Of a DNA stretch of 64,000 bases, positions 19,343 through 29,100 are shown piece by piece; the stretch's first letter is position 1; each line of letters opens with the position of its first letter. Under the pieces are notes generated by a model that did no database searches, was not told where the DNA came from, and worked only from the letters and a program-made list of their open reading frames with translations. The translations under genes were made by a program, and so were the position numbers. The DNA is from Gandjariella thermophila (GTDB lineage: Bacteria; Actinomycetota; Actinomycetes; Mycobacteriales; Pseudonocardiaceae): the NCBI RefSeq assembly GCF_005405885.1, contig NZ_BJFL01000026.1, forward strand, positions 1 to 64,000. Direction: 5' to 3'.

Positions 19343-19449
19343 CGCGTTCAGCGGGCTGAACGGGAATTCGTGGGTACCCCTGACTCGCCGTTCAGCGGGC
19401 TGAACGGCGAGTCAGGGGTGCCTCGGAGCGCCGTTCAGCCCGCTGAATG
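19343..19449. repeat. TTCAGCGGGCTGAA palindrome family, copy 1
   Basis: Three units of the 14-base palindrome occur: TTCAGCGGGCTGAA at 19347-19360 and 19391-19404, and its complement form TTCAGCCCGCTGAA at 19434-19447. The outer two form an inverted repeat around a central 20-base-arm hairpin. It lies where marR and mutM converge, and the mutM reading frame runs into it. Related single-unit copies are at 42862-42926 and 59425-59489. Confidence 0.8.
19376..19419. terminator. 20-base-arm hairpin between convergent marR and mutM
   Basis: ACCCCTGACTCGCCGTTCAG at 19376-19395 is exactly complementary to 19400-19419, with the 4-base loop CGGG. This is the most perfect hairpin in the area and would stop transcription from both sides, although its first half is also within the mutM stop region. 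Confidence 0.7.
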
Positions 19450-20357
19450 CGGGAGCGGAGGCGCGGCGGGGGCTGGCAGCGGGGGCAGAAGAAAGATGAG
19501 CGGTTCATGAATGGCTCGCGACGCACCGCGGTACCGCAGCGCGGGCAGGGCCGGCCCGCCTGCCCGTACACGGCGAGCGAGCGGTCGAAGTACCCGGACT
19601 GGCCGTTGACGTTGACGTAGAGCGCGTCGAACGAGGTGCCGCCCGCGGCGAGCGCCTCGCGCATCACCTCGGCGGTGGCCGCGAGCAGGGCGGACGCCTG
19701 CGACCGGGTCAGCCGGTCGGTGGGCCGCCGGCCGTGCAGCTCGACCCGCCACAGCGCCTCGTCCGCGTAGATGTTGCCGATCCCGGAGACCAGCGACTGG
19801 TCCAGCAGCGCGCGCTTCACCTCGCTGTGCCGCCGGCGCAGCGCCGCGATCACCGGGTCCGGGTCGAAGGCCGGGTCGAGCGGGTCGCGGGCGATGTGCG
19901 CCACCGGCAGCGGCAGCCGGGTGCCAGCCACCTCGACCAGCTCGGCCATGGCCACCCCGCCGAACGTGCGCTGGTCCACGAACCGCAGCTCGGGGCCGCC
20001 GTCGGTGAACGGGATACGCACCCGCAGATGCTTCTCGTCGGGCGCACCGGGCCGCTGCACCAGCATCTGCCCGCTCATTCCGAGGTGGACCACCAGCGCC
20101 TCGCCGTCGCCGGTGGTGCCGGCGTACTCGCCGGACGTCTGCGGCCCGGAGGAGTCCAGCTCCAGCCACAGGTACTTGCCCCGCCGCCGGGCGGCGACCA
20201 GCGTGCGGCCGGCCAGCCGGGCGGCCAGGTCGGCCGGGCCGGGCAGGTGCCGGCGCACCGAGCGCGGATGCAGCACCTCGACGGCGCCGATGGTGCGGCC
20301 GGCGACATGCGCCTGCAGGCCACGGCGGACGACTTCCACCTCGGGTAGCTCGGGCAC
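19392..20357 (-). CDS. mutM: Formamidopyrimidine-DNA glycosylase (Fpg/MutM)
   Basis: Base-excision repair enzyme that removes 8-oxoguanine and opened purines and cuts the abasic site. The mature N-terminus is P2-E3 ([14 protein letters not shown]). The H2TH region includes [18 protein letters not shown], and the zinc finger has PCPRCG and FFCPRCQ at about 270-295. Length 321 is longer than usual because the last 18 residues or so ([18 protein letters not shown]) are encoded by the palindromic repeat at 19392-19448, so the tail is probably not functional. The GTG start lies just beside copy B of the structured repeat. Gene order mutM-rnc is conserved in actinobacteria. Confidence 0.95.
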   Translation of the reverse strand: MPELPEVEVVRRGLQAHVAGRTIGAVEVLHPRSVRRHLPGPADLAARLAGRTLVAARRRGKYLWLELDSSGPQTSGEYAGTTGDGEALVVHLGMSGQMLVQRPGAPDEKHLRVRIPFTDGGPELRFVDQRTFGGVAMAELVEVAGTRLPLPVAHIARDPLDPAFDPDPVIAALRRRHSEVKRALLDQSLVSGIGNIYADEALWRVELHGRRPTDRLTRSQASALLAATAEVMREALAAGGTSFDALYVNVNGQSGYFDRSLAVYGQAGRPCPRCGTAVRREPFMNRSSFFCPRCQPPPRLRSRIQRAERRSEAPLTRRSAR

Positions 20358-20365
20358 TGTGCCTC

Positions 20366-20465
20366 ATTCAGAAGTACACGTCGTTCAGCGAGCCCGTCGC
20401 CACACCGGCCGCTCACACGGGCCTGGCGGCCCGTAATCGCTGGGCCGGTGCTGAACGACGCTCAC
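20366..20465 (-). repeat. Structured intergenic repeat, copy B
   Basis: Lies between rnc and mutM, read on the minus strand like both genes. Outer arms pair over 11 bases without mismatch: CGTCGTTCAGC at 20379-20389 and GCTGAACGACG at 20450-20460. An inner hairpin with 7-base arms (ACGGGCC and GGCCCGT on the transcribed strand) and the CGGCCGGTGTGG segment match copies A and C. Confidence 0.8.
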
Positions 20466-20494
20466 GGTGCGTCCAGCTCCAGATCCGGCCCGGC

Positions 20495-21313
20495 TCAGGC
20501 GTCCGGCTCGGCCGGGTCAGCCCCGGCCGCCGCGTCCGAGGTGCCGTCGGTGCCGGCCGTGCCCGCCTGGGCGGTGTTGCCGTTCTCCAGCAGCCCGTAC
20601 TGCTCGGACAGCTGCAGCCAGGCGGACTCGGCGGCCTTCTGCTCGGCCTCCTTCTTCGTCCGCCCAACGCCGACCCCGTAGTCGTTGCCGGCGACCACCA
20701 CGGTCGCGGTGAACTCCTTACGGTGGTCGGGACCCTCCTCCTCGACGCGGTACTCGGGCACGCCCAGCCCGGTCGCCGCGGTGAGCTCCTGCAGGCTGGT
20801 CTTCCAGTCCAGTCCCGCGCCGCGCAGCGGCGCCTCGGCCAGCAGCGGGTCGAACAGCCGGTGCACCAGCTTCCGCGCGGTGTCGATGCCGTGCCGCAGG
20901 TACACGGCGCCGATCACCGCCTCCAGGCCGTCGGCCAGGATGCTTGCCTTGTCCCGGCCCCCGGTCAGCTCCTCGCCCCGGCCGAGCAACAGGTGGGGGC
21001 CGAGGCCGCCGTCACCCAGGCCCCGCGCCACGCCGGCCAGCGCGTGCTGGTTCACCACGCTGGCGCGCAGCTTGGCGAGCTGCCCCTCGGGCAGGTCCGG
21101 ATGGGTCCGGTAGAGGTGCTCGGTGACCACCAGGCCGAGCACCGCGTCCCCGAGGAACTCCAGCCGCTCGTTCGGCGGCAGGCCGCCGTTCTCGTACGCG
21201 TAGGAGCGGTGTGTCAGCGCAAGCGTCAACAGCTCGTCGTCGAGTTCGACGCCGAGCCCCTCGATGAGCGGGGTGCGGTCGGCAGCTTGGCCCCGCGACG
21301 CCCTGCCCCCCAC
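20495..21313 (-). CDS. rnc: Ribonuclease III
   Basis: 272-residue double-strand-specific RNase that processes rRNA and other structured RNA. The catalytic signature [13 protein letters not shown] begins at residue 48, the second acidic cluster is in [19 protein letters not shown], and a double-stranded RNA-binding domain spans about 170-240 ([29 protein letters not shown]). An alanine/glycine-rich tail of about 25 residues follows, which varies in actinobacteria. It is downstream of rpmF and DUF177, as in mycobacteria. Confidence 0.96.
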   Translation of the reverse strand: MGGRASRGQAADRTPLIEGLGVELDDELLTLALTHRSYAYENGGLPPNERLEFLGDAVLGLVVTEHLYRTHPDLPEGQLAKLRASVVNQHALAGVARGLGDGGLGPHLLLGRGEELTGGRDKASILADGLEAVIGAVYLRHGIDTARKLVHRLFDPLLAEAPLRGAGLDWKTSLQELTAATGLGVPEYRVEEEGPDHRKEFTATVVVAGNDYGVGVGRTKKEAEQKAAESAWLQLSEQYGLLENGNTAQAGTAGTDGTSDAAAGADPAEPDA

Positions 21314-21339
21314 TGCGCGTGGCTACCTTCGCGAGGAGG

Positions 21340-21522
21340 TCACGCCGGCGCGACGACCTGACGGCCGTCGTACTGACCGCAGGACGGGCAAGCCACATGC
21401 TGCGGCTTCGGCTGGCGGCAGGCCCGGTTCGAGCAGGGCACCAGGTGGGGCGCCGTGGTCTTCCACTGGGCCCGACGCGAGCGCGTGTTGGAGCGCGACA
21501 TCTTCCGCTTCGGGACGGCCAC
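21340..21522 (-). CDS. rpmF: 50S ribosomal protein L32
   Basis: 60 residues, with the typical start [20 protein letters not shown]. Four cysteines (30, 35, 45, 48) form a zinc ribbon, so this is the zinc-containing form. It sits between DUF177 (2 bases upstream) and rnc, the standard rpmF neighbourhood. Confidence 0.97.
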   Translation of the reverse strand: MAVPKRKMSRSNTRSRRAQWKTTAPHLVPCSNRACRQPKPQHVACPSCGQYDGRQVVAPA

Positions 21523-21524
21523 GT

Positions 21525-22115
21525 CTACTTCTCCTCCTCGGTCCCACCGAACCGCTCCCTCAACGCGGCCCAGCGAGGATCAATCTTGTCATGTCCGTGA
21601 TCCGGATCGAGATCCGCCCACCGTCGGCCACAGTCCGGGCACAGCCCGGGGCAGTCCTCCGAACACAGCGGCACCGGCGTCAACGCCAGCACGATCGCAT
21701 CCCGGACCACCGGCTCAAGGTCGATCCGGTCGTCCACGATCCGGCTGACCTCGTCCTCGTCCGTGGTGGCCGAGGTGGCGGTGTCCGGATACGCGAACAG
21801 CTCCGTCAGCTCCACCTCGACCGTGCCGGACAGCGGGTCCAGGCACCGCGAGCATTCCCCGACCGTCGGGGCGGTCACGGTACCGGAGACCAGCACGCCC
21901 TCCACCACGGCCTCCAGCAGGAGGCCCAGCTCCACCCGCGCGTCCGAGGGCACCTCGATCACCTCCGGCACCCCCAGCGGGGATCCCGCCGGCACGGACC
22001 GGTGGTAGCTCCGGCTGGAACCGGGACGCCGGCCGAGATCCCTGGTGTCGATCACCCAGGGCCCGGCGGGGGCGTGGTCGGCTGCGCTTCTGGAGGCGGT
22101 GCGGTGCTCAGACAT
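21525..22115 (-). CDS. DUF177 (YceD-type) protein
   Basis: 196 residues. Members of this family are encoded just before rpmF across bacteria and in plants are needed for 23S rRNA accumulation, so a role in ribosome assembly is likely. Visible features are a cysteine pair in [12 protein letters not shown] and a second cluster [15 protein letters not shown], suggesting bound metal. I chose ATG 22115 (SEHRTAS follows) instead of 22160, because the extra 15 residues look non-coding. It is cotranscribed with rpmF. Confidence 0.9.
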   Translation of the reverse strand: MSEHRTASRSAADHAPAGPWVIDTRDLGRRPGSSRSYHRSVPAGSPLGVPEVIEVPSDARVELGLLLEAVVEGVLVSGTVTAPTVGECSRCLDPLSGTVEVELTELFAYPDTATSATTDEDEVSRIVDDRIDLEPVVRDAIVLALTPVPLCSEDCPGLCPDCGRRWADLDPDHGHDKIDPRWAALRERFGGTEEEK

Positions 22116-22224
22116 GTGCTCGGTATCGCTCGACGGGGGACGGCAGTACGTCCAGCCCACCCAGGGTACGGGACATACCGCCCCGGCAGGAAATCGGACG
22201 GCCGAGCCGGGACCGTGACCCGTT

Positions 22225-22914
22225 TCACGCCTGGTAGTCGAAGGGCGCGGCGATCGCCCCGGCCGGACGACCCCCGCCGCGGAGCCGGGTCCGGCCCTTG
22301 CCCACGGTACGCAGCGTGTGCGAGAGCAGGTCCTCGAACTCGGCCAGCTTGCCGTCCACGTAGGCGTCGCACTCCTCGCGCAGCCGGTCCGCCTCGGCCT
22401 GGGCCTCGTCGATGATCCGCGCGGACTCGCTGCGCGCGGCCTTCGCCACCTCGGTCTGGGTGACCAGCCTGGCCTGCTCGGCGCGGCCCTCCTCCACCGA
22501 CCGCTCGTAGGCGGCCCGGCCGGCCTCGAGCATCCGCTCCGCCTCGGCGTGCGCCCGGCCGACCAGATCCTCGTACTCCTCGCGGCCGGCGGCCACGGCC
22601 CGCTCCGCCTCGGCGCGCGCGTCGGCCACGATCCGCTCCGCCCTGGCCCGTGCCTCCTGCAGCACCCGCTCGGCCTCCGAGCGGGCCTTGCTGACGCCCT
22701 GCTCCGCCTCGTGCTCGGCCTTGCCGATCAGCTCGTCCCGCTGGTCCAGCACGTCCTGCGCGTCGTCCAGCTCGCCGGGAATGGCGTCGCGGATCTCGTC
22801 CAGGAGTTCCAGCACGTCGCCCCGGGGCACGACACACCCCGAGGTCATCGGCACGCCCCGCGCCTCCTCGACGATCGTGACGAGTTCGTCGAGGGCCTCG
22901 AACACCCGGTACAC
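22225..22914 (-). CDS. sepIVA: SepIVA-like DivIVA-domain cell-division protein
   Basis: 229 residues, mostly a long charged coiled coil (about 45-195) full of heptads such as ARSEAERVLQEARARAERIV. The N-terminus MYRVFEALDELVTIVEEARG and the genomic place (upstream of DUF177-rpmF-rnc-fpg) match mycobacterial Rv2927c/SepIVA, which is needed for septation and polar growth control. The C-terminal PFDYQA end is also typical as I recall it. It probably acts on the inner face of the membrane. Confidence 0.88.
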   Translation of the reverse strand: MYRVFEALDELVTIVEEARGVPMTSGCVVPRGDVLELLDEIRDAIPGELDDAQDVLDQRDELIGKAEHEAEQGVSKARSEAERVLQEARARAERIVADARAEAERAVAAGREEYEDLVGRAHAEAERMLEAGRAAYERSVEEGRAEQARLVTQTEVAKAARSESARIIDEAQAEADRLREECDAYVDGKLAEFEDLLSHTLRTVGKGRTRLRGGGRPAGAIAAPFDYQA

Positions 22915-23040
22915 GGCACACTCCTCGTCGCGACACCACCCGTCGCTTCAGTCTGCCCTGATCCGTCCCGCCAGCCGCGGAGGCGGGCGGGGCGTGTCCA
23001 GCCCGTTCGGTCCGGGCACGCCCCGGCCGTCGGCCGCGGC

Positions 23041-23502
23041 TCACGCGTTGATGTCCACCACGACGAAGCTGGCGTAGTGGTCGCCGGTGTAGAAGTACTC
23101 GCCACCGTCGCCGGTGACGATGCGGCGGGCGCCGCGGTCGGGGCTGCCCGGCGTCTTCACCGTGTACTCGTGGTAGTAGCCGCTCGGGCAGCTTGGCAGG
23201 ATGCCCTCGCGGTTGCTGAACACCGTGCCGTCCTGCGGATACGGGTACGGGCCGCCCCGCCGGATGAGCCGCACCGTGTCGGTGGCCTCGGGCGGCAGGC
23301 TGGACAGCGGGACCACGTGGAAGCTGGAGGTGTCGCCGCAGGACGCCTGGGCGGCCGCCGCGGGTGTCGCCGAGGCGGGTAAGGCGGCGCCGGCCGTGGC
23401 CGATGGTGCGGCTGTGGCGGCGCTCACCGCGCCCACCGTGCCGAGCACGGCGAGCGCCAGGGCGAGCAGGATTCGGATGGCGCGTGAAGTGACCTTGGTC
23501 AT
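23041..23502 (-). CDS. Secreted guanyl-specific ribonuclease (RNase Sa / barnase family)
   Basis: 153 residues. A signal peptide (IRILLALALAVLGTVGAVSAA) and an alanine-rich linker precede a nuclease domain of about 100 residues. PYPQDGTVFSNREGILP, GYYHEYTVKTPG, RGARRIVTGDGG and YYTGDHYASF-like segments closely follow Streptomyces RNase Sa. The inferred catalytic set is E112, R123, R127 and H142. Cysteines at 55 and 105 could form the family disulfide. Such RNases are kept from killing the producer by secretion and by the inhibitor barstar, which I do not see nearby. The role may be nutrient scavenging or antagonism. Confidence 0.93.
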   Translation of the reverse strand: MTKVTSRAIRILLALALAVLGTVGAVSAATAAPSATAGAALPASATPAAAAQASCGDTSSFHVVPLSSLPPEATDTVRLIRRGGPYPYPQDGTVFSNREGILPSCPSGYYHEYTVKTPGSPDRGARRIVTGDGGEYFYTGDHYASFVVVDINA

Positions 23503-23582
23503 GCCCTCGGACGGTAACGCGGCACGGCGATCACCAGGAAACGTTCACATTAACCAGACGTGGCAGGTGACAAACTAACCGC

Positions 23583-24065
23583 GTGTCGCCGACCGATCCG
23601 GTGAGCCCGGGGCCTCCGGTGACCATTCGCCGGGCCCGGCGTGAGGACATCCCGGCGATCGTCGCGCTGCTGGCCGCCGACCCGCTGGGCGCCGAGCGGG
23701 AGAAACCCGGTGACCCGGCCTACCCGGCGGCGTTCGCGGAACTGGAGAAGGACCCGAACCAGATCCTGGTGGTCGCCGAGCGGGCCGGCGAGGTGGTCGG
23801 CACGCTGCAGTTCACCGTGATCCCCGGACTCTCCCGGCGGGGGCTGCGGCGGGCCCAGCTGGAGGCCGTGCGGGTCCGTGACGACGTGCGCGGCAACGGC
23901 GTCGGCGCGGAACTGCTGCGCTGGGCGATCGCCGAGGCGCGGCGGCGCGGCTGCGGGCTGGTGCAGCTCACCACCGACGTCACCCGCACCGACGCGCATC
24001 GCTTCTACCGCCGGTTCGGCTTTCAGCCCAGCCACATCGGCATGAAGCTGGCGCTGGAGCCCTAG
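23583..24065 (+). CDS. GNAT family N-acetyltransferase
   Basis: 160 residues. The acetyl-CoA binding motif A is LEAVRVRDDVRGNGVGAELLRWAIAEARRRG (about 97-128), and RFYRRFGFQPSH is the C-terminal motif B. The substrate is unknown. It starts at GTG 23583 and is divergent from the RNase gene with 80 bases between them, so shared regulation is possible. It converges on coaD across a short hairpin. Confidence 0.85.
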   Translation: MSPTDPVSPGPPVTIRRARREDIPAIVALLAADPLGAEREKPGDPAYPAAFAELEKDPNQILVVAERAGEVVGTLQFTVIPGLSRRGLRRAQLEAVRVRDDVRGNGVGAELLRWAIAEARRRGCGLVQLTTDVTRTDAHRFYRRFGFQPSHIGMKLALEP

Positions 24066-24112
24066 GAGTCTCCGCCGTGCGTGCGTCAAGCCGCGGCACG
24101 CAGCCAACGTGA

Positions 24113-24130
24113 CCACGGCGCACGCCGTGG
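24113..24130. terminator. Hairpin between convergent acetyltransferase and coaD
   Basis: CCACGGC (24113-24119) and GCCGTGG (24124-24130) pair perfectly around GCAC in the 99-base gap between two gene ends. It is a small, possibly bidirectional terminator. Confidence 0.5.
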
Positions 24131-24164
24131 CCACCACCGCGCGCGAACTCGCGGAAGGGAAGAC

Positions 24165-24647
24165 TCAGGAGCGCTCGGCCAGGCGTTGCATCAGCCGCTT
24201 CTCCACCGACGGCGGCACCAGGCGGGAGACGTCGCCGCCGTAGGTGGCTACCTCCTTGACCAGCGAGCTGGCCAGGAAGCTGTACTGCGGGTTGGTCGAC
24301 ATGAACAGCGTCTCCACCCCGGAGAGCTGCTGGTTCATCTGCGCCATCTGCAGCTCGTAGTCGAAGTCGCTGACCGCGCGCAGCCCCTTGACGATCACGC
24401 CGATGTCGTTGGCCCGGCAGTAGTCGACGAGCAGGCCGTGCCAGGAGTCGATGCGCACGTTCGGCCACGGCACGGTGACCTCGCGCAGCATCTCCATGCG
24501 CTCCTCAACGGTGAACAGGCTGCTCTTGTTCTTGTTGATGAGCACGGCGACGACAATCTCGTCGAAGAGCTTGGCCGCTCTGCTGACGATATCCAGGTGG
24601 CCGTTGGTAACCGGATCGTAGGAGCCGGGGTAGACGGCGCGCCTCAT
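24165..24647 (-). CDS. coaD: Phosphopantetheine adenylyltransferase
   Basis: 160-residue enzyme for the penultimate step of coenzyme A synthesis: phosphopantetheine + ATP to dephospho-CoA. The nucleotidyltransferase motif [10 protein letters not shown] begins at residue 8, and [20 protein letters not shown] and [16 protein letters not shown] are the other family motifs. The ATG at 24647 gives the normal length and N-terminus; the upstream extension to 24719 is not homologous. rsmD lies upstream in the same direction, as usual. Confidence 0.96.
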   Translation of the reverse strand: MRRAVYPGSYDPVTNGHLDIVSRAAKLFDEIVVAVLINKNKSSLFTVEERMEMLREVTVPWPNVRIDSWHGLLVDYCRANDIGVIVKGLRAVSDFDYELQMAQMNQQLSGVETLFMSTNPQYSFLASSLVKEVATYGGDVSRLVPPSVEKRLMQRLAERS

Positions 24648-24715
24648 GCCGCGGACGTTAGCACCCGAATACCGCAGGTCGTGCCGCCCGTGGCGGGCAT
24701 CACGCGCCGGACAGA

Positions 24716-25294
24716 TCACCCCGTTGTCCGGATGGCGTCACCTTCCTGGGCGGCCCAGTACACCACCGAGTCCCCGTACCGGCGGCTGCGCCGCACCGCG
24801 AAGCCCTCCGGCCACCGCGGTTCCGCGCTGCGCGCCGCCCGCTCCACCACGACCAGCGAACCGGGCGCGGTCCAGCCGTTCGCCGGCAGTTCCGCCAGCA
24901 CGCCGGCCAGCGCGTCCTCGGCCAGCGCGTACGGCGGGTCGGCGAGCACGATGTCGTACGGGGCGTCGGCGGGCGCGGCCAGCACCGCCGCCGCGGTGCC
25001 GTGCCGGACCTCCACCCCGGGCAGGCCCAGGGACCGGGCGTTGCGGCGCAGCACCTCGGCCGCCCGCCGGTCGGACTCGACGAACAGCGCGTGCGCCGCG
25101 CCCCGGGAGAGCGCCTCCAGGCCGAGCGCGCCGGAGCCGGCGAACAGGTCCAGCACCCGAGTGCCGGACAGCCCCACGGTCGCGTCCAGCGCGCTGAACA
25201 GCGCCTCGCGTACCCGCTCCGAGGTCGGGCGGGTGCCGCGCGGCGGCACCACCAGCCGGCGCCCGCCGGCCGTTCCGGCCACGATCCGTGTCAC
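24716..25294 (-). CDS. rsmD: 16S rRNA (guanine-966-N2)-methyltransferase RsmD
   Basis: 192-residue SAM-dependent methyltransferase acting on the small ribosomal subunit. [15 protein letters not shown] at the start, [17 protein letters not shown], the SAM site [19 protein letters not shown], and the catalytic DPPYA motif identify the family. The GTG at 25294 directly begins the conserved TRIVAG; a longer frame upstream to 25714 is not coding. Paired with coaD downstream. Confidence 0.95.
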   Translation of the reverse strand: MTRIVAGTAGGRRLVVPPRGTRPTSERVREALFSALDATVGLSGTRVLDLFAGSGALGLEALSRGAAHALFVESDRRAAEVLRRNARSLGLPGVEVRHGTAAAVLAAPADAPYDIVLADPPYALAEDALAGVLAELPANGWTAPGSLVVVERAARSAEPRWPEGFAVRRSRRYGDSVVYWAAQEGDAIRTTG

Positions 25295-25386
25295 GCCACC
25301 ATCCTCGCGCACGACCACCCCGGCAACGCGCACCGACCGTACCGGCCGCCCCGATGGGTGTCCCCTGCCGATCTGGTCTGTCCCGG

Positions 25387-25695
25387 TCAGCGCTCCGGGG
25401 TGGCCAGGATCTTGAACAGCATGGTGTCCACGTTGGTCAGGGTCTGCACGTCGACGCTGCCGGTGCGGGTGACCAGCGCGGCCTTCTCCACCGGGCCGAT
25501 CAGCCCGGCCAGCACCCACCGGCCGGCGCCGATGGCCACGCCGAAGCCGTGGTCGCCAACCCCGTTGACCACGGGCACGCCGAGCACCGTGGGCTCGCTG
25601 GCGATCTCGTTGTAGACGGTGGAACTGACCACGAGGAAGTCGACCGGGGCGGCCGGATAGGCGCGCCACACCTCGCCGCGGCGGGGAACGATCAC
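25387..25695 (-). CDS. PemK/MazF-like toxin
   Basis: 102 residues. The start MIVPRRGEVWRA and the strands FLVVSSTVYNE, VLGVPVVN and GRWVLAGLIGPVEKAAL fit the MazF/CcdB barrel, whose members usually cut mRNA or block gyrase. Its GTG overlaps the antitoxin stop (GTGA), the normal coupling in a type II toxin-antitoxin pair. Whether it is an RNase, and which sequence it cuts, cannot be read from the sequence. Confidence 0.75.
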   Translation of the reverse strand: MIVPRRGEVWRAYPAAPVDFLVVSSTVYNEIASEPTVLGVPVVNGVGDHGFGVAIGAGRWVLAGLIGPVEKAALVTRTGSVDVQTLTNVDTMLFKILATPER

Positions 25696-25949
25696 TCGGG
25701 CTGGCCCTGCCCACCGGCGAGCAGACCGGTGAGCAGGCGGTGGCGTCGCCGGGCGAGCCGGCTGGCCAGCCGGGCCACCGGCGGGTTGGCGGCCACCCAG
25801 GCGTCGTGGGCGGCGCAGCGCCGCCGCATGTCCTCGGCGTCCAGCACGCCTTCCACCCAGCGGTCCACGCTCTGCTGGTCGGCCTCGGCGTAGCGGCGCA
25901 CCGCCTCGTAGGCCTCGTCGGAGAGCCGAAGCGTGATCGTCCGCGCCAT
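25692..25949 (-). CDS. Ribbon-helix-helix antitoxin
   Basis: 85 residues. The N-terminal ARTITLRLSDEAYEAVRRYA is a classic ribbon-helix-helix DNA-binding strand plus helix; the basic C-terminus (LARRRHRLLTGLLAGGQ) would wrap the toxin. It is first in the two-gene operon and likely represses its own promoter. The module sits between pyc and rsmD, a place not occupied by such a pair in the mycobacterial arrangement as I recall it. Confidence 0.8.
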   Translation of the reverse strand: MARTITLRLSDEAYEAVRRYAEADQQSVDRWVEGVLDAEDMRRRCAAHDAWVAANPPVARLASRLARRRHRLLTGLLAGGQGQPE

Positions 25950-26042
25950 GGTCGGGCACGCTAACAGAGCACCCCGACAGCGAACCGCCGGCGGCCGCGC
26001 GTGTCCCGGGTGATCCCCGCACCGCTGGTCCCGCGGACCACG

Positions 26043-26088
26043 CCGGGGTGGGTTCGCGGGTTGCCCGACAGCCACGAACCCACCCCGG
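26043..26088 (-). terminator. Probable terminator of pyc
   Basis: CCGGGGTGGGTTCG (26043-26056) is complementary over all 14 bases to 26075-26088, with an 18-base loop. It begins 12 bases behind the pyc stop and before the toxin-antitoxin promoter. Confidence 0.6.
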
Positions 26089-26100
26089 GATGGACCGGAA

Positions 26101-29100
26101 TCAGCCGAGGACGATGATCAGGTCGCCGCCCTCGACCTGCTGCACCGAACCGATGGCCAGCCGCTGCACCGTGCCCGCCTTGGGAGCGGTGATCGCGGCC
26201 TCCATCTTCATCGCCTCGATGCTGGCCACCGTCTGACCGGCCTCCACCTTGTCGCCCTCGCCGACAGCCAGGGTGACCACGCCGGAGAACGGCGCCGCCA
26301 CGTGGTTCGGGTTGGTCCGGTCGGCCTTCTCCGCGGCCGGCGTGTCCACCTTGATCGAGCGGTCCCGCACCTGGATCGGTCGGAGTTGGCCGTTCAGCGT
26401 GGCCATCACCGTGCGCATGCCGCGGTCGTCGGCCTCGCCGATGGCCTCCAGGCTGATCAGCAGGCGGACGCCGGGCTCCAGGTCCACCGAGTACTCCTCG
26501 CCGGGCCGCAGACCGTACAGGAAGTCCTTGGTGCGCAGCACGCTGGTGTCCCCGTACGCCTCGGTGTGCGCGGTGAACTCCTTGGTGGGGCCGGGGAACA
26601 GCAGCCGGTTGAGGGTGTGCCTGCGGTCGTTCGCCAGGCCCTCCCGGTCCTCCTCGGTCAGCTCGGTGACCCGCTTGGGCGCGGGCCGGCCGTCCAGCGC
26701 CCTGCTGCGGAACGGCTCCGGCCAGCCGCCGGGCGGGTCGCCCAGCTCGCCGTGCAGGAAGCCGATCACCGAGTCCGGGATGTCGAACCGGCGCGGGTTC
26801 TCCTCGAACTCCTTCGGGTCCACCCCGGCGCCGACCAGGTGCAGCGCCAGGTCGCCGACCACCTTGGAGGACGGGGTGACCTTGACCAGCCGGCCGAGCA
26901 TCCGGTCCGCCGCCGCGTACGCGTTCTCGATGTCCTCGAACCGGTCGCCGAGGCCCAGCGCGACCGCCTGGGTGCGCAGGTTGGACAGCTGCCCGCCGGG
27001 GATCTCGTGGTGGTACACCCGGCCGGTGGGCCCGGGCACGCCGGACTCGAACGGCGCGTAGACCTTGCGGGTCACCTCCCAGTACGGCTCCAGGTCGCAG
27101 ACCGCCTGCAGGTCCAGCCCGGTGGCGTACTCGGTGTGGTCGGTGGCCGCGACGATCGCGGACAGCGGCGGCTGCGAGGTGGTGCCGGCCATCGACGCGG
27201 TCGCCCCGTCGACGGCGTCCACCCCGGCCCGGATCGCGGCGACGTAGGTGCCGAGCTGGCCGCCGGCGGTGTCGTGGGTGTGCAGGTGCACCGGCAGGTC
27301 GAACTCCCGGCGCAGCGCGGTGATCAGCTTCTCCGCGGCCGGCGGCCGGAGCAGCCCGGCCATGTCCTTGATGGCCAGCACGTGCGCCCCGGCCCGGACG
27401 GTCTCCTCGGCCAGCTTGAGGTAGTAGTCCAGGGTGTACAGCGGCTCGTCGGGGTCGGCGAGGTCGCCGGTGTAGCACAGCGCCACCTCGGCGATCGCGC
27501 CGCCGGTCTCCCGGACCGCCTCGATCGCCGGCCGCATCTGGGACACGTCGTTGAGCGCGTCGAAGATCCGGAAGATGTCGATGCCGGTGGCGGTGGCCTC
27601 TTCCACGAACGCCTGCGTCACCGCCTCCGGGTACGGCGTGTAGCCGACGGTGTTCCGGCCGCGCAGCAGCATCTGCAGGCAGACGTTGGGCATCGCCTCG
27701 CGCAGCGCGGCCAGCCGCTCCCACGGGTCCTCGGCCAGGAAGCGCAGCGCCACGTCATAGGTCGCGCCGCCCCAGCACTCCACGGACAGCAGCTCGGGCA
27801 GCATGCGCGCCACGTACGGGGCGACGGCGAGCAGGTCCTTGGTGCGCACCCGGGTGGCCAGTAGGGACTGGTGCGCGTCCCGGAAGGTGGTGTCGGTGAC
27901 GCCGACCGCCCGCGAGTCGCGCAGCCAGCGGGCGAAGCCCTCCGGGCCCAGCTCGTCCAGCCGCTGCTTGGACCCGGGCGGCGGCGCCACGGAGAGGTCG
28001 ACGCCGTCCGGCAGCTTGGTGGACGGGTCCGGGGTGGACGGTCGCGGCCCGTTCGGCTTGTTGACGGTGACGTCGGCCAGGTAGGTGAGCAGCCGAGTAC
28101 CGCGGTCGGCGGGCTGCCGCGCGGTGAGCAGGTGCGGGCGCTGATCGATGAACGACGTGGTGACCCGCCCGGCGCGGAAGTCCGGGTCGTCCAGCACGGC
28201 CTGCAGGAAGGGGATGTTGGTGGCCACGCCGCGGACGCGGAACTCGGCGACCGCGCGGCGGGCCTTCTGCACCGCGGACTCGAAGTCCCGGCCCCGGCAG
28301 ATCAGCTTCACCAGCATGGAGTCGAAGTGGGCGCTGATCGCCGCGCCGGCGTGCACGGTGCCGCCGTCCAGCCGGATGCCGGAGCCGCCGGGCGAGCGGT
28401 AGGCGCTGATCATGCCGGTGTCCGGGCGGAACCCGTTGGCCGGGTCCTCGGTGGTGATGCGGCACTGCAGGGCCGCACCGCGCAGCTGGATGGAGTCCTG
28501 GGACAGGCCGAGGTCGGCCAGGCTCTCCCCGCCGGCGATGCGCAGCTGCGACTGCACCAGGTCCACGTCGGTGACCTCCTCGGTCACCGTGTGCTCCACC
28601 TGGATCCGCGGGTTCATCTCGATGAAGACGTGGTTGCCGTCGCGGTCCACCAGGAACTCCACGGTGCCGGCGTTGACGTAGCCGATGTGCCTGGCGAACG
28701 CGACGGCGTCGGCGCAGATCCGCTCCCGCAGCTCGGGGTCGAGGTTGGGCGCGGGCGCGAGCTCGACGACCTTCTGGTGGCGGCGCTGCACCGAGCAGTC
28801 CCGCTCGAAGAGGTGCACCACGTTGCCCTGCGCGTCGGCGAGCACCTGCACCTCGATGTGCCGGGGCTCCACCACCGCCTGCTCGAGGAACACGGTGGCG
28901 TCGCCGAAGGCGGACTCGGCCTCGCGCATGGCCGCCTCCAGGGCGTCGCGCAGCGCCTCCGGCCGGTCGATGCGGCGCATGCCGCGGCCACCGCCACCGG
29001 CCACCGCCTTGACGAAGACCGGGAAGCCCACCTCGTCGGCGGCCGCGACCAGCTCGTCGACGTCCGCGGACGGTTGGGAGGACCGCAGCACCGGAAGGCC

